From positions 708,773 to 772,772 of the forward strand of contig NZ_LIUT01000001.1 in assembly GCF_001277345.1 (NCBI RefSeq): a stretch of DNA of 64,000 bases, given 5' to 3'. Shown piece by piece: positions 19,645 to 27,542 of the stretch. Source of the DNA: Paenibacillus solani (GTDB lineage Bacteria; Bacillota; Bacilli; Paenibacillales; Paenibacillaceae). Position 1 is the first letter of the stretch, and the number at the start of each line of letters is the position of its first letter. The notes under the pieces were generated by a model, which searched no databases, had not been told where the DNA came from, and saw only the letters and a program-made list of their open reading frames with translations. Made by a program: the position numbers and the translations under genes.

Positions 19645-20943
19645 TCAATCGGGGGTTTTCTCCACCAGTGGTTCATTGTTCTTTTCATTGGAAAGACCAG
19701 TAAGTTCAAAGACTTTAAAGAGAAGGGCCATTAGCACACCTACGATGGTAGCGAGGGCCATTCCCTTCAGCTCAACAGTACCAAATTTCAAAGTAACGCC
19801 GCTAATTCCGGTTACGAGTACCAACGTAGCCAAAATCATGTTGCTTGCCTTGGAGAAATCCACCTTCTGCTCAACAAAGATCCGAAGACCGGAAGCTGCG
19901 ATTACCCCGAACAGCAAGAGAGAGACACCGCCCATTACCGGTACGGGAATATTAGCAACGACTGCGGAGAATGTGCCCGAGAAGGAAAGGACGATCGCAA
20001 TGACAGCCGCGCCTCCGATAACAAATACGGAATACACCTTCGTGAGCGCCATGACACCAATGTTCTCACCGTACGTAGTATTCGGGGTGGAGCCTACAAA
20101 TCCGGACAGGATAGTGGAGATACCGTTACCAAGCAGGGAGCGGTGTAGTCCCGGATCTTTAGATAGGTCTTTGCCCACAATATTGCTTGTAACGAGCAAG
20201 TGACCGATATGCTCGACGATAACGACGATCGCAACTGGAATGATAGTCCAAATCGCTCCGCTATCAAAAACCGGGGTTGTCAGCTCCGGAGCCGATAGAA
20301 ACTTCGCATTGGCGATTTTCTCAGTGTCTACCACGCCAAGAGCAAAGGAGAGGCCATAGCCGACAGCGATCCCGATCAGGATGTGAATGATTTTGGCAAA
20401 GCCGCGGAACAGGACGGACCCTAATACCGTGACCCCGAGCGTTACGAGTGAGATGGTAATGATTTTTGGATCAATAGATTGTCCTTCCTCCGGCAAAAAT
20501 CCTGCCATGCCTGCTGCAACGGGTACTAGTTCAAGTCCGATCATGGCAATGATGGCACCCATCACAGCAGGAGGGAATACGAAGTCGATCCATTTGGTAC
20601 CTGCATACTTAACAATGAGACCAACCACACAGAAGATGATCCCTGTTACGATAAAAGCCCCCAGAGCCTTGCTGTAGTTGGCATCCGGATCTTCGGCCAG
20701 TACGATCAGAACCGGCGCTATAAAGGCAAAGCTAGAACCGAGGTAGGCTGGAATTTTGCCTTTACATAATAGAATGTAAAGCAGTGTACCAATACCGTTC
20801 ATCAGCAGGATCATGCCAGGATCCACACCGAACAAGTTGGGTACAAGCACCGTGCTTCCGAACATGGCGAACAAATGCTGCAGGCTCAGAAGGAACCCGG
20901 GGCCCCACGGTAGTTTTTCATCAACTTGAATTTCACGTTGCAA
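19645..20943 (-). CDS. uraA: UraA, uracil:proton symporter
   Basis: UraA imports uracil with protons. The 432-residue product has 14 predicted membrane segments and follows E. coli UraA closely, including SLQHLFAMFGSTVLVP, CKGKIPAYLGSSFAFI, VEHIGHLLVTSNIVGKDL and GSTPNTTYGENIGVMA. Both glutamates that contact uracil in E. coli UraA (in EHIGH and YGENIG) are present. The start is TTG, 8 bases after AGAGGAGTG. It is transcribed away from rel. I see no PyrR attenuator in the short leader; a TTGAAA-17-TAATCT pair lies upstream. Confidence 0.93.
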   Translation of the reverse strand: MQREIQVDEKLPWGPGFLLSLQHLFAMFGSTVLVPNLFGVDPGMILLMNGIGTLLYILLCKGKIPAYLGSSFAFIAPVLIVLAEDPDANYSKALGAFIVTGIIFCVVGLIVKYAGTKWIDFVFPPAVMGAIIAMIGLELVPVAAGMAGFLPEEGQSIDPKIITISLVTLGVTVLGSVLFRGFAKIIHILIGIAVGYGLSFALGVVDTEKIANAKFLSAPELTTPVFDSGAIWTIIPVAIVVIVEHIGHLLVTSNIVGKDLSKDPGLHRSLLGNGISTILSGFVGSTPNTTYGENIGVMALTKVYSVFVIGGAAVIAIVLSFSGTFSAVVANIPVPVMGGVSLLLFGVIAASGLRIFVEQKVDFSKASNMILATLVLVTGISGVTLKFGTVELKGMALATIVGVLMALLFKVFELTGLSNEKNNEPLVEKTPD

Positions 20944-21128
20944 ACCAATTCACTCCTCTTAGGACTTTATATATAGGACCGTTCGCGTACGATCTTTACT
21001 AGATTAAATACAAATGTTCGTTTTTTCAACTATAATTTTAACAGTCCGCCGAAATATACAATTTGTGCTAAGTTTTAATGTCTCTGGGCTGTAAGCGGGC
21101 ATACTATTAGTGTAAGAATGGTCATGTG

Positions 21129-21157
21129 TTGACGTATAACGTCACAAGCGTCATAAT
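21129..21157 (+). promoter_or_regulatory. Sigma-A promoter of rel with overlapping palindrome
   Basis: TTGACG at 21129-21134 and CATAAT at 21152-21157 are separated by 17 bp. The -35 box is embedded in the inverted repeat TGACGT-ATA-ACGTCA (21130-21144), a possible operator. Confidence 0.65.
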
Positions 21158-21177
21158 GATAGGAAAACATTCGTGAG

Positions 21178-21209
21178 GGAACCTGCACGTTTTGACAAGG
21201 GCGGGTTCC
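21178..21209 (+). promoter_or_regulatory. Leader hairpin of rel
   Basis: GGAACCTGC pairs with GCGGGTTCC (nine pairs, one G-U) around a 14-base loop, followed by ATTTTATAT. It lies between promoter and ribosome-binding site and could be an attenuator or an mRNA-stabilising hairpin. Confidence 0.5.
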
Positions 21210-21242
21210 ATTTTATATAGAAAGGGAAGAGAAGGACTCCAA

Positions 21243-23420
21243 ATGGGCATAGAGCGATTACTCGAAAAGGCCAGCGCCTATATAAAAGAACCCGATCTTC
21301 TTCGTATTCAGGAAGCGTACGAATTTGCGGAGCAAGCCCACCATGGACAAGTGCGGAAATCGGGAGAACCTTATATCCTTCATCCACTTGCGGTTGCAGA
21401 GATCGTGGTGAACATGCAGATGGACACGTTGTCCATTATTGCTGCATTGCTTCATGATGTCGTAGAGGACACTACCGTGTCACTTGACGAAATACGCGAT
21501 CGCTTCGGGGATACCTGCGCCATGCTGGTGGATGGTCTAACGAAATTGGAACGAATCCAGTTCCGGTCCAAAGAAGAACAACAAAACGAAAATTATCGAA
21601 AAATGTTTATCGCGATGGCAAGGGATATCCGTGTGATCGTGATTAAGCTGGCGGACCGGCTTCATAATATGCGCACATTGAAGTACCAGTCTGAAGAAAG
21701 TCAGCGCCGTATTTCCTATGAAACACTGGAGATATTCTGTCCTATTGCACACCGCCTTGGTATTTCCGCTATTAAATGGGAAATGGAGGATATTGCGCTT
21801 CGTTACTTGAACCCGCAGCAGTACTATCGTATAGCGAATCTGATGCACAAGAAGCGCGCTGAACGGGAACAGTATATCGATAATGTCATTGTCTGTATTC
21901 GCGAGAAACTTGACGAGATGGGTATTCAAGCCGACTTGTCGGGCAGACCCAAGCATATTTACAGTGTGTTTAAAAAAATGACGGTCAAGAACAAGCAATT
22001 TAACGAAATATACGATCTCCTTGCAATCCGGATTATTGTCGACAATATCAAGGATTGTTATGCTACGCTTGGCATCATTCATACCCTATGGAAGCCGATG
22101 CCCGGCCGTTTCAAAGATTATATCGCGATGCCGAAAACGAATATGTACCAATCCCTTCATACGACAGTGGTGGGACCGAACGGTGAGCCGACTGAGGTAC
22201 AGATTCGGACCTGGGAGATGCACCGAACGGCTGAATTCGGTATCGCGGCTCACTGGTCATATAAAGAAGGCTCCGCTGGGAACGGCGGAAGCTTCGACAA
22301 TAAGATGACGTTTTTCAGAGAAATATTGGAGCTTCAGCATGAAACGAAAGATGCCTCAGAATTTGTAGAATCGCTGAAAATGGACTTTTTTTCGGATTTA
22401 GTATTTGTATTTACACCAAAAGGGGAAGTGATCGAGCTTCCTTCTGGTTCTGTTCCGCTCGATTTTGCTTACCGAATCCATACGGAAGTTGGAAACCGCA
22501 CGATTGGTGCCAAAGTCAATGGCAGAATTGTTCCGCTGGACCATCAGCTCAAGACTGGCGATATTGTGGAAATATTAACATCAAAACATTCATATGGTCC
22601 GAGTCAGGATTGGTTGAAGATTGCCCAGTCTTCGCATGCCCGCAGTAAAATCAAGCAATGGTTCAAGAAAGAGAAGCGGGAAGAAAATGTGGAGAAGGGC
22701 CGCGAGATGCTGGAACGCGAAATCAAGCGGCTCGGTCTGGACGTATCCGAGTGGACCACGGATGATAAATTAATTGAAGCGGCCAAGAAGTTCGCATTCA
22801 ATGATATCGAGGATATGTTATCCGCGGTTGGCTTTGGCGGGATTACTGCTGCGCAAATCTGCACCAAAGTAACCGAGAAGCTCCGTAAAGAGCAGGAGGA
22901 AGCGAATCAGCTTGAATTGACTTCCGAGATGAAAGAGATCAAGCCAGCTGAGAAACGCAGCCGTCCGACCAACGGAGTTCGCGTAAAAGGGATTGATAAT
23001 CTGCTTGTCCGTTTTGCAAGATGCTGTAATCCCGTACCTGGTGATGATATTGTCGGGTACGTGACACGTGGCCGCGGCGTATCGGTGCATCGCTCCGACT
23101 GCGCGAATTTGCCGACTTCGGATGAAGGCGAGGATGCAGCACGTGTTATTGAGGTTGAATGGGAATCTGCCATTGAAGCTAACTACAGTGTCGATATTGA
23201 GGTAACAGGTCACGATCGTAACGGACTATTAAACGAAGTCCTTCAGGCCGTATCTGAGAGCAAGACCAATATATCGGCTGTAACCGGTCGATCTGATAAG
23301 AACAAAATGGCGATGATCCACATGACAATCTTAATTCGCAATACGGATCATCTCCAATCTGTAGTAGAACGCATCAAGCGGGTGAAGGATGTATATACCG
23401 TTCACCGAATTATGCAGTGA
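21243..23420 (+). CDS. rel: Rel, bifunctional (p)ppGpp synthetase/hydrolase
   Basis: Rel makes and degrades the alarmone (p)ppGpp in the stringent response. From the ATG at 21243 it has 725 residues. In order: an HD hydrolase domain with H71-D72 in ALLHDVVEDT, the synthetase domain (GRPKHIYSVFKKM, DLLAIRIIV, YQSLHTTVVGP), the TGS domain (VFTPKGEVIELPSGS), the zinc-finger-like region with CCNPVPGDDIVGY, and the C-terminal ACT domain. The family's EDxxP-type loop regions are intact, so both activities are expected. An upstream in-frame start at 21192 is inside the leader hairpin and unlikely. apt-rel-dtd order is conserved. Confidence 0.96.
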   Translation: MGIERLLEKASAYIKEPDLLRIQEAYEFAEQAHHGQVRKSGEPYILHPLAVAEIVVNMQMDTLSIIAALLHDVVEDTTVSLDEIRDRFGDTCAMLVDGLTKLERIQFRSKEEQQNENYRKMFIAMARDIRVIVIKLADRLHNMRTLKYQSEESQRRISYETLEIFCPIAHRLGISAIKWEMEDIALRYLNPQQYYRIANLMHKKRAEREQYIDNVIVCIREKLDEMGIQADLSGRPKHIYSVFKKMTVKNKQFNEIYDLLAIRIIVDNIKDCYATLGIIHTLWKPMPGRFKDYIAMPKTNMYQSLHTTVVGPNGEPTEVQIRTWEMHRTAEFGIAAHWSYKEGSAGNGGSFDNKMTFFREILELQHETKDASEFVESLKMDFFSDLVFVFTPKGEVIELPSGSVPLDFAYRIHTEVGNRTIGAKVNGRIVPLDHQLKTGDIVEILTSKHSYGPSQDWLKIAQSSHARSKIKQWFKKEKREENVEKGREMLEREIKRLGLDVSEWTTDDKLIEAAKKFAFNDIEDMLSAVGFGGITAAQICTKVTEKLRKEQEEANQLELTSEMKEIKPAEKRSRPTNGVRVKGIDNLLVRFARCCNPVPGDDIVGYVTRGRGVSVHRSDCANLPTSDEGEDAARVIEVEWESAIEANYSVDIEVTGHDRNGLLNEVLQAVSESKTNISAVTGRSDKNKMAMIHMTILIRNTDHLQSVVERIKRVKDVYTVHRIMQ

Positions 23421-23495
23421 TAGCAGATAAGGGAGGTTCGCTTGAATCTCTGTGCTGCTGGACTCCATGCAGGTCCTTCTAAGATGTTATGAATG

Positions 23496-23528
23496 CGGTC
23501 TGTTATCCTGCGGGAGACAGGCCGTTTT
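23496..23528 (+). terminator. Terminator-like hairpin between rel and dtd
   Basis: CGGTCTGT and ACAGGCCG pair with one G-U and are followed by TTTT. It probably reduces read-through from rel into dtd. Confidence 0.6.
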
Positions 23529-23557
23529 ATCTTTTTATATTAAAGGAGTTAAACCCT

Positions 23558-24001
23558 ATGAGAGTGGTTGTTCAAAGATGCAAGAATGCGCAGGTTTCGG
23601 TCGATAATGAAATTGTCGGCAAGATTGAAGCGGGATTGATGGTGCTGGTTGGCGTAACACATGAAGACGAAGAGAAGGATGCCAAGTACCTGGCTGAGAA
23701 GGTGGCAGGGTTAAGGATCTTCGAGGATGAGGAAGGAAAGATGAATTTCAGCGTTCAGGATGTGGGCGGAGCCATTCTGTCGGTATCCCAATTCACTCTT
23801 TATGGAGACACCCGCAAAGGAAAACGGCCAAACTTTATGGCTGCTGCAAAGCCGGAGGAAGCGAATGCCCTGTATGAATTGTTTAACCGTGAGCTGTTGG
23901 CTAAAGGGTTGCAGGTTGAAACGGGTGTGTTTGGAGCCATGATGGATGTATCGTTAACCAACTGGGGGCCGGTAACACTCATTATAGACAGCAGGTCATA
24001 A
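23558..24001 (+). CDS. dtd: Dtd, D-aminoacyl-tRNA deacylase
   Basis: Dtd removes D-amino acids and glycine wrongly attached to tRNA. The 147-residue product has the two chirality-selective motifs of the family, SQFTLYGD and NWGPVT, and the N-terminal MRVVVQR strand. AAAGGAG lies upstream of the ATG at 23558; an in-frame start at 23489 precedes the hairpin and is rejected. It follows rel, as in B. subtilis. Confidence 0.96.
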   Translation: MRVVVQRCKNAQVSVDNEIVGKIEAGLMVLVGVTHEDEEKDAKYLAEKVAGLRIFEDEEGKMNFSVQDVGGAILSVSQFTLYGDTRKGKRPNFMAAAKPEEANALYELFNRELLAKGLQVETGVFGAMMDVSLTNWGPVTLIIDSRS

Positions 24002-24116
24002 AACGCTTGAACGAGGAATCGATATGCATCATATTGAGATGATGGGGCATCCTGTGTGAGTAATTGCAACTTGGTTTTGCTAGTTTGTATTCACACAGAA
24101 GCAAGGAGTGTCCGTA

Positions 24117-24284
24117 ATGCGTCAATCCCCCAAAAGCTCGCTATGGAGCAGTTTACCAGTGATGGTCGGATCCGGGGATATAAAGGAAACCGCTAGTATA
24201 GAGCGTATGGTAAGTGTCCCTGAGGATTCCGCTCAGTTCGTCTGTATTAAGGGAAATACGCGGAAACAGCTGCCGAGATCCTGA
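24117..24284 (+). CDS. Small hypothetical protein (55 residues)
   Basis: I do not recognise this product. An ATG at 24117 follows AAGGAGTG by six bases and opens 55 codons ending in TGA at 24282. The peptide starts MRQSPKSSLW, has a basic C-terminus (GNTRKQLPRS) and no clear membrane segment. A good terminator follows at 24316. The ribosome-binding site and the following terminator make it a credible gene in an otherwise empty 453-bp stretch. No homology could be checked. Confidence 0.4.
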   Translation: MRQSPKSSLWSSLPVMVGSGDIKETASIERMVSVPEDSAQFVCIKGNTRKQLPRS

Positions 24285-24315
24285 CTCGCTTTATAAGTAA
24301 CAGCATAAGCCGTAC

Positions 24316-24344
24316 AAAGAGCCTGTGATCTTCCGGGCTCTTTT
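24316..24344 (+). terminator. Terminator after the small ORF
   Basis: AAAGAGCC and GGCTCTTT form a perfect 8-bp stem followed by a short T run. Confidence 0.75.
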
Positions 24345-24454
24345 GTCTGTATTGGGGGGCAATCCCAGCAGCTGCTCTTAAAGGCGACTGTTATAAAAGA
24401 GGAATTACCGGGTAATAACAACTTGAGGACAATCACGAAAGGAGACATGCCACT

Positions 24455-24961
24455 ATGGGCAAGGTAGCATTTCTACTAGCTGATCAATTCGAAGATTCCG
24501 AGATGAAGACTCCTTATGATGCCGTGAAGGAAGCAGGGCATCAAGCTGATATTATTGGATTAAAACAAGGACAAGAGGTAAAAGGCAAGCAGGGCAAAGC
24601 TTCCTACACAACGGATAAAGCGATTGCCGATATCGATATAAACGACTATGATGCGGTGGTTATACCAGGCGGTTCTTCACCGGAAAACCTACGTCTGGAT
24701 TCCCATATATTGCAGTTTGTAACATCAGCAGACAAGGCAGGCAAACCGGTTGCTGCTATATGTCACGGGCCGCAAATTCTTGCAAGTGCCAATCTGCTAA
24801 AAGGGCGTACAATTACCTCATATCCTCCACTTCAGGATGATATGGTAAATGCAGGCGCCACCTTCAAGGATGAGGAAGTGGTCGTTGATCGTAACTTTAT
24901 CACTTCCCGTACTCCGAAAGATGAACCTGCATTCGTGCGCGAGCTGTTGAAGGCTTTGTAA
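24455..24961 (+). CDS. DJ-1/PfpI family protein
   Basis: This family includes deglycase-like and chaperone or stress proteins with a nucleophilic cysteine. The 168-residue product has the nucleophile elbow AICHGP with C103-H104, the conserved acidic residue in QFEDSE near the N-terminus, and the VVIPGGSSPENLR segment. These match the PfpI/YhbO/YfkM branch. AAAGGAG precedes the ATG by 10 bases. It stands alone between the small ORF and an unknown gene. Its substrate cannot be told from the sequence. Confidence 0.88.
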   Translation: MGKVAFLLADQFEDSEMKTPYDAVKEAGHQADIIGLKQGQEVKGKQGKASYTTDKAIADIDINDYDAVVIPGGSSPENLRLDSHILQFVTSADKAGKPVAAICHGPQILASANLLKGRTITSYPPLQDDMVNAGATFKDEEVVVDRNFITSRTPKDEPAFVRELLKAL

Positions 24962-25039
24962 CAGAATATTGCATTATGGGTTGTCCATGTTAGTACTAGC
25001 TCTTTCAAACAAATGAGTTGAAGAATAGGAGGAATGGAC

Positions 25040-25489
25040 ATGTCTAGACAAATTCAAGCTTATTTCCGAACAGAAGATGAGGCGGAAGGCGCAAGGACAA
25101 AACTGCTCACCTACAACACGGAACAGCTGGAGGTAGGAGAACTGCAGGATCCAGTACGAAACGGAGGACAAATCCTTGTCCCGCTGGTGCCTTGGAGTAA
25201 TTCAGGCACAGGAGGCGCGACATCAGGAGTTAATGGCATGGGAGCTCCAGGAGGAGTTGTAGGAGCCCCGGGAGTTATCGTAGGTGCCAGAGATACAAGC
25301 CTTGATGTAGACTCGGATCGCCCAGACGGCAACGACGCACATCGTGATGGATGGCGTGAAGCCGATGTTGCCGACGGAGACTATGATGACCTGAATTACA
25401 CCCTGACCGTAAAGGTGAGAGATGAGGACTACGAGCAGATCGTGCATGATTTGCGAGCCAATAACGGATATGTGGAGCGTTTGGATTAA
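25040..25489 (+). CDS. Hypothetical protein with glycine-rich centre
   Basis: I do not recognise this 149-residue protein. Two structured ends, SRQIQAYFRTEDEAEGARTK and the LNYTLTVKVRDEDYEQIV region, each look like a short strand-helix unit that scores residues as in general stress or flavodoxin-like adaptor folds. They flank a flexible glycine- and proline-rich middle (GMGAPGGVVGAPGVIVGA). The protein is strongly acidic and has no signal peptide. TAGGAGG fits the ATG at 25040 better than an ATG at 25034. A terminator follows. Confidence 0.72.
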   Translation: MSRQIQAYFRTEDEAEGARTKLLTYNTEQLEVGELQDPVRNGGQILVPLVPWSNSGTGGATSGVNGMGAPGGVVGAPGVIVGARDTSLDVDSDRPDGNDAHRDGWREADVADGDYDDLNYTLTVKVRDEDYEQIVHDLRANNGYVERLD

Positions 25490-25563
25490 TGCCATCATTT
25501 GTGTGAATGAACTTTTTAATAGATAAAGAGGATGCTCGATGAGGGTGTACTCTCCACACTACG

Positions 25564-25597
25564 AAAGGACTGCTCCAATGCGGAGCAGTCCCTTTAA
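25564..25597 (+). terminator. Terminator after the glycine-rich protein gene
   Basis: GGACTGCTCC and GGAGCAGTCC form a perfect 10-bp stem with a 5-base loop, followed by CTTT. Confidence 0.85.
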
Positions 25598-25721
25598 AAT
25601 GGTCTATAATAAAAGCGTTTTCTCGCTTGTAATAAAACTGTAATGTTTGTTCAATCTTTCTTTAATATTTCCTGTTTATAATAACAGCATGACCCCCTTT
25701 TTTATATAATATATGTTTTGG

Positions 25722-25749
25722 ACCTACAATCGTGATTGTAGGTTTTTTT
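25722..25749 (+). terminator. Second terminator upstream of the hisS T-box
   Basis: ACCTACAATC and GATTGTAGGT form a 10-bp stem with a GT loop and seven T residues. No gene lies between this and the previous terminator, so a short untranslated transcript may end here. Confidence 0.8.
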
Positions 25750-25778
25750 CTTTTTCCGAGTATTTTCTACAAAGTTTC

Positions 25779-25807
25779 TTGACTTTAGTGCAGTAGTTCT
25801 TTAGAAT
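25779..25807 (+). promoter_or_regulatory. Sigma-A promoter of the hisS T-box transcript
   Basis: TTGACT at 25779-25784 and TAGAAT at 25802-25807 are separated by 17 bp, about 45 bp upstream of the T-box stem I. Confidence 0.75.
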
Positions 25808-25849
25808 CTAAAATTATAATGTTTTGGATATACTAGAGGATAATATTAG

Positions 25850-26146
25850 ATTTGAAGACGGGAACAAGTACTCCATCCCCACAAGACCAGAGAAGAATCC
25901 CTTGGCTGTAAGGATTCGCTTGATGAGTGGACGAATGACCTCCCCGAGAACAGACGGCGAAGCAAGCACCGGTATATCGGTGGGATAGACAGTAGCCGAA
26001 CTGCGCGGCCGGGCGTTAAACGGATGAAGCGGATGATTGATGCACGATTAGGTGTGTCAGCGCCGGAATGTGGGTGGTACCACGGGTGATAATTTGATAT
26101 CTCTCGTCCCTGTTTGTCTTAGGACAGCGGGGCGGGAGATTTTTTG
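25850..26146 (+). promoter_or_regulatory. T-box leader of hisS-aspS, probable Asp specifier
   Basis: T-box leaders sense uncharged tRNA and let transcription pass a terminator. The T-box core is AATGTGGGTGGTACCACG at 26067-26084, preceded by stem I from about 25854. A terminator follows at 26099-26145, with ATCTCTCG pairing with CGGGAGAT and a TTTTT tail. In the likely specifier loop, GAAT is followed by GAC at 25937-25939, an Asp codon. The alaS leader in this window has the same GAAT followed by an Ala codon, which supports the reading. No His codon is seen at the position. Confidence 0.88.
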
Positions 26147-26242
26147 GTTTTCCAGCTTTTTGCGAAATGACTCCCCGGAGTTTTTCCATAATTAATTTAA
26201 ACACAGCAAGGTGAAGATGTCTTAGAACGTGGAGGGATGAAG

Positions 26243-27508
26243 ATGGCTAGCGAGAAATTCGAGAAACCGACGGGCACGCAGGACATCCTGCCAGGAGCCG
26301 TCGAGAAATGGCAGTTTATCGAGGAAAAGGCACGAGATTTGTGCCGCAGATATAACTACCGTGAGATTCGCACACCGATTTTTGAACAGACCGAATTGTT
26401 CGAACGAGGGGTCGGCGAAACGACCGACATCGTCGAGAAGGAAATGTATACCTTTAAGGACAAAGGAGATCGCAGCATGACTCTTCGTCCTGAGGGGACA
26501 GCAGGTGTTGTACGGGCTTACGTGCAAAACAAGCTGTACGGAGAGCCTGATGTAACGAAGCTGTTCTATATGGGTCCAATGTTCCGTTACGAGCGGCCGC
26601 AGGCAGGTCGTTACCGCCAGTTCCATCAGTTCGGTGTCGAGGTATTTGGAACTACTGATCCGGCAATAGATGCCGAGGTCATCGCGCTCGGGTACAGCTT
26701 CTACAAGGAGCTTGGACTGAGCGGGGTAAAGGCTGAGATTAACTCCGTAGGAACCCCAGAAGTACGTGCAGCATACCGGAGTACATTGCTTGCCTTTCTC
26801 GAACCGATGAGGGACAACCTTTGCTCGGATTGCCAGTCGCGTATGGAACGTAACCCGCTTAGAGTGCTGGATTGCAAGAAGGATCAAGAGAAGTTCGTAA
26901 ATGCGCCTTCAATCCTGGACAGCCTGGATGAGGAGTGCAGCACGCATTTCGATAAAGTCAAAGGGTATCTTGATGCCATGGGCATTGAGTATGAAATCAA
27001 TCCGAGGTTGGTTCGGGGACTAGACTATTACACCCATACCGCATTCGAGTTTAAAGCGCAGGGCATTGGTGCGATTGATACGGTAGGTGGAGGTGGACGG
27101 TTCAACGGACTGGTCGATCAGATTGGCGGACCGGAGCAGCCTGGGATCGGATTCGGAATTGGTCTGGAGCGTATCCAATTGATTCTGGAACACCAAGGCA
27201 TCAACCTGACTTCAGCGAAGCCGCTGGATGTGTATCTGGTGGCGCTGGGCGAAGCAGCAGAGCAGAAATTGACAAAATTGATCTACGAGCTGCGGAGTCA
27301 TGGCGTGGCGGCGGACCGTGATTATCTTGGCCGCAAAATGAAGGCTCAGATGAAATCCGCAGACCGCCTGCATGCTCGTTATACCGCCATCCTGGGTGAT
27401 GACGAACTAGAGCGCGGCGAAATAGCGCTGAAATCGATGGAGACCGGCGAGCAGCGCACGGTGAAATTGGATAGCCTGGTTCAGGAATTTGTTAAAACGT
27501 CGCATTAA
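26243..27508 (+). CDS. hisS: HisS, histidyl-tRNA synthetase
   Basis: Class II synthetase that charges tRNA-His. From the ATG at 26243 it has 421 residues. Motif 1 lies near EIRTPIFEQTELF, motif 2 is MFRYERPQAGRYRQFHQFGVE, split here as MFRYERPQAGRYR and QFHQFGVE, the histidine-specific RGLDYYTHTAFE is present, and motif 3 is GIGFGIGLERI. The C-terminal anticodon-binding domain follows. GGAGGG suits this ATG better than one at 26237. It lies 34 bp before aspS under one T-box. Confidence 0.97.
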   Translation: MASEKFEKPTGTQDILPGAVEKWQFIEEKARDLCRRYNYREIRTPIFEQTELFERGVGETTDIVEKEMYTFKDKGDRSMTLRPEGTAGVVRAYVQNKLYGEPDVTKLFYMGPMFRYERPQAGRYRQFHQFGVEVFGTTDPAIDAEVIALGYSFYKELGLSGVKAEINSVGTPEVRAAYRSTLLAFLEPMRDNLCSDCQSRMERNPLRVLDCKKDQEKFVNAPSILDSLDEECSTHFDKVKGYLDAMGIEYEINPRLVRGLDYYTHTAFEFKAQGIGAIDTVGGGGRFNGLVDQIGGPEQPGIGFGIGLERIQLILEHQGINLTSAKPLDVYLVALGEAAEQKLTKLIYELRSHGVAADRDYLGRKMKAQMKSADRLHARYTAILGDDELERGEIALKSMETGEQRTVKLDSLVQEFVKTSH

Positions 27509-27542
27509 GCGGCTTAATTAAACTAAAGGGGAATGATAACCG

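Noticed and set aside
20944..21060. PyrR-type attenuator before uraA
   Set aside because: The leader is short and shows no terminator-antiterminator pair or PyrR-binding loop.
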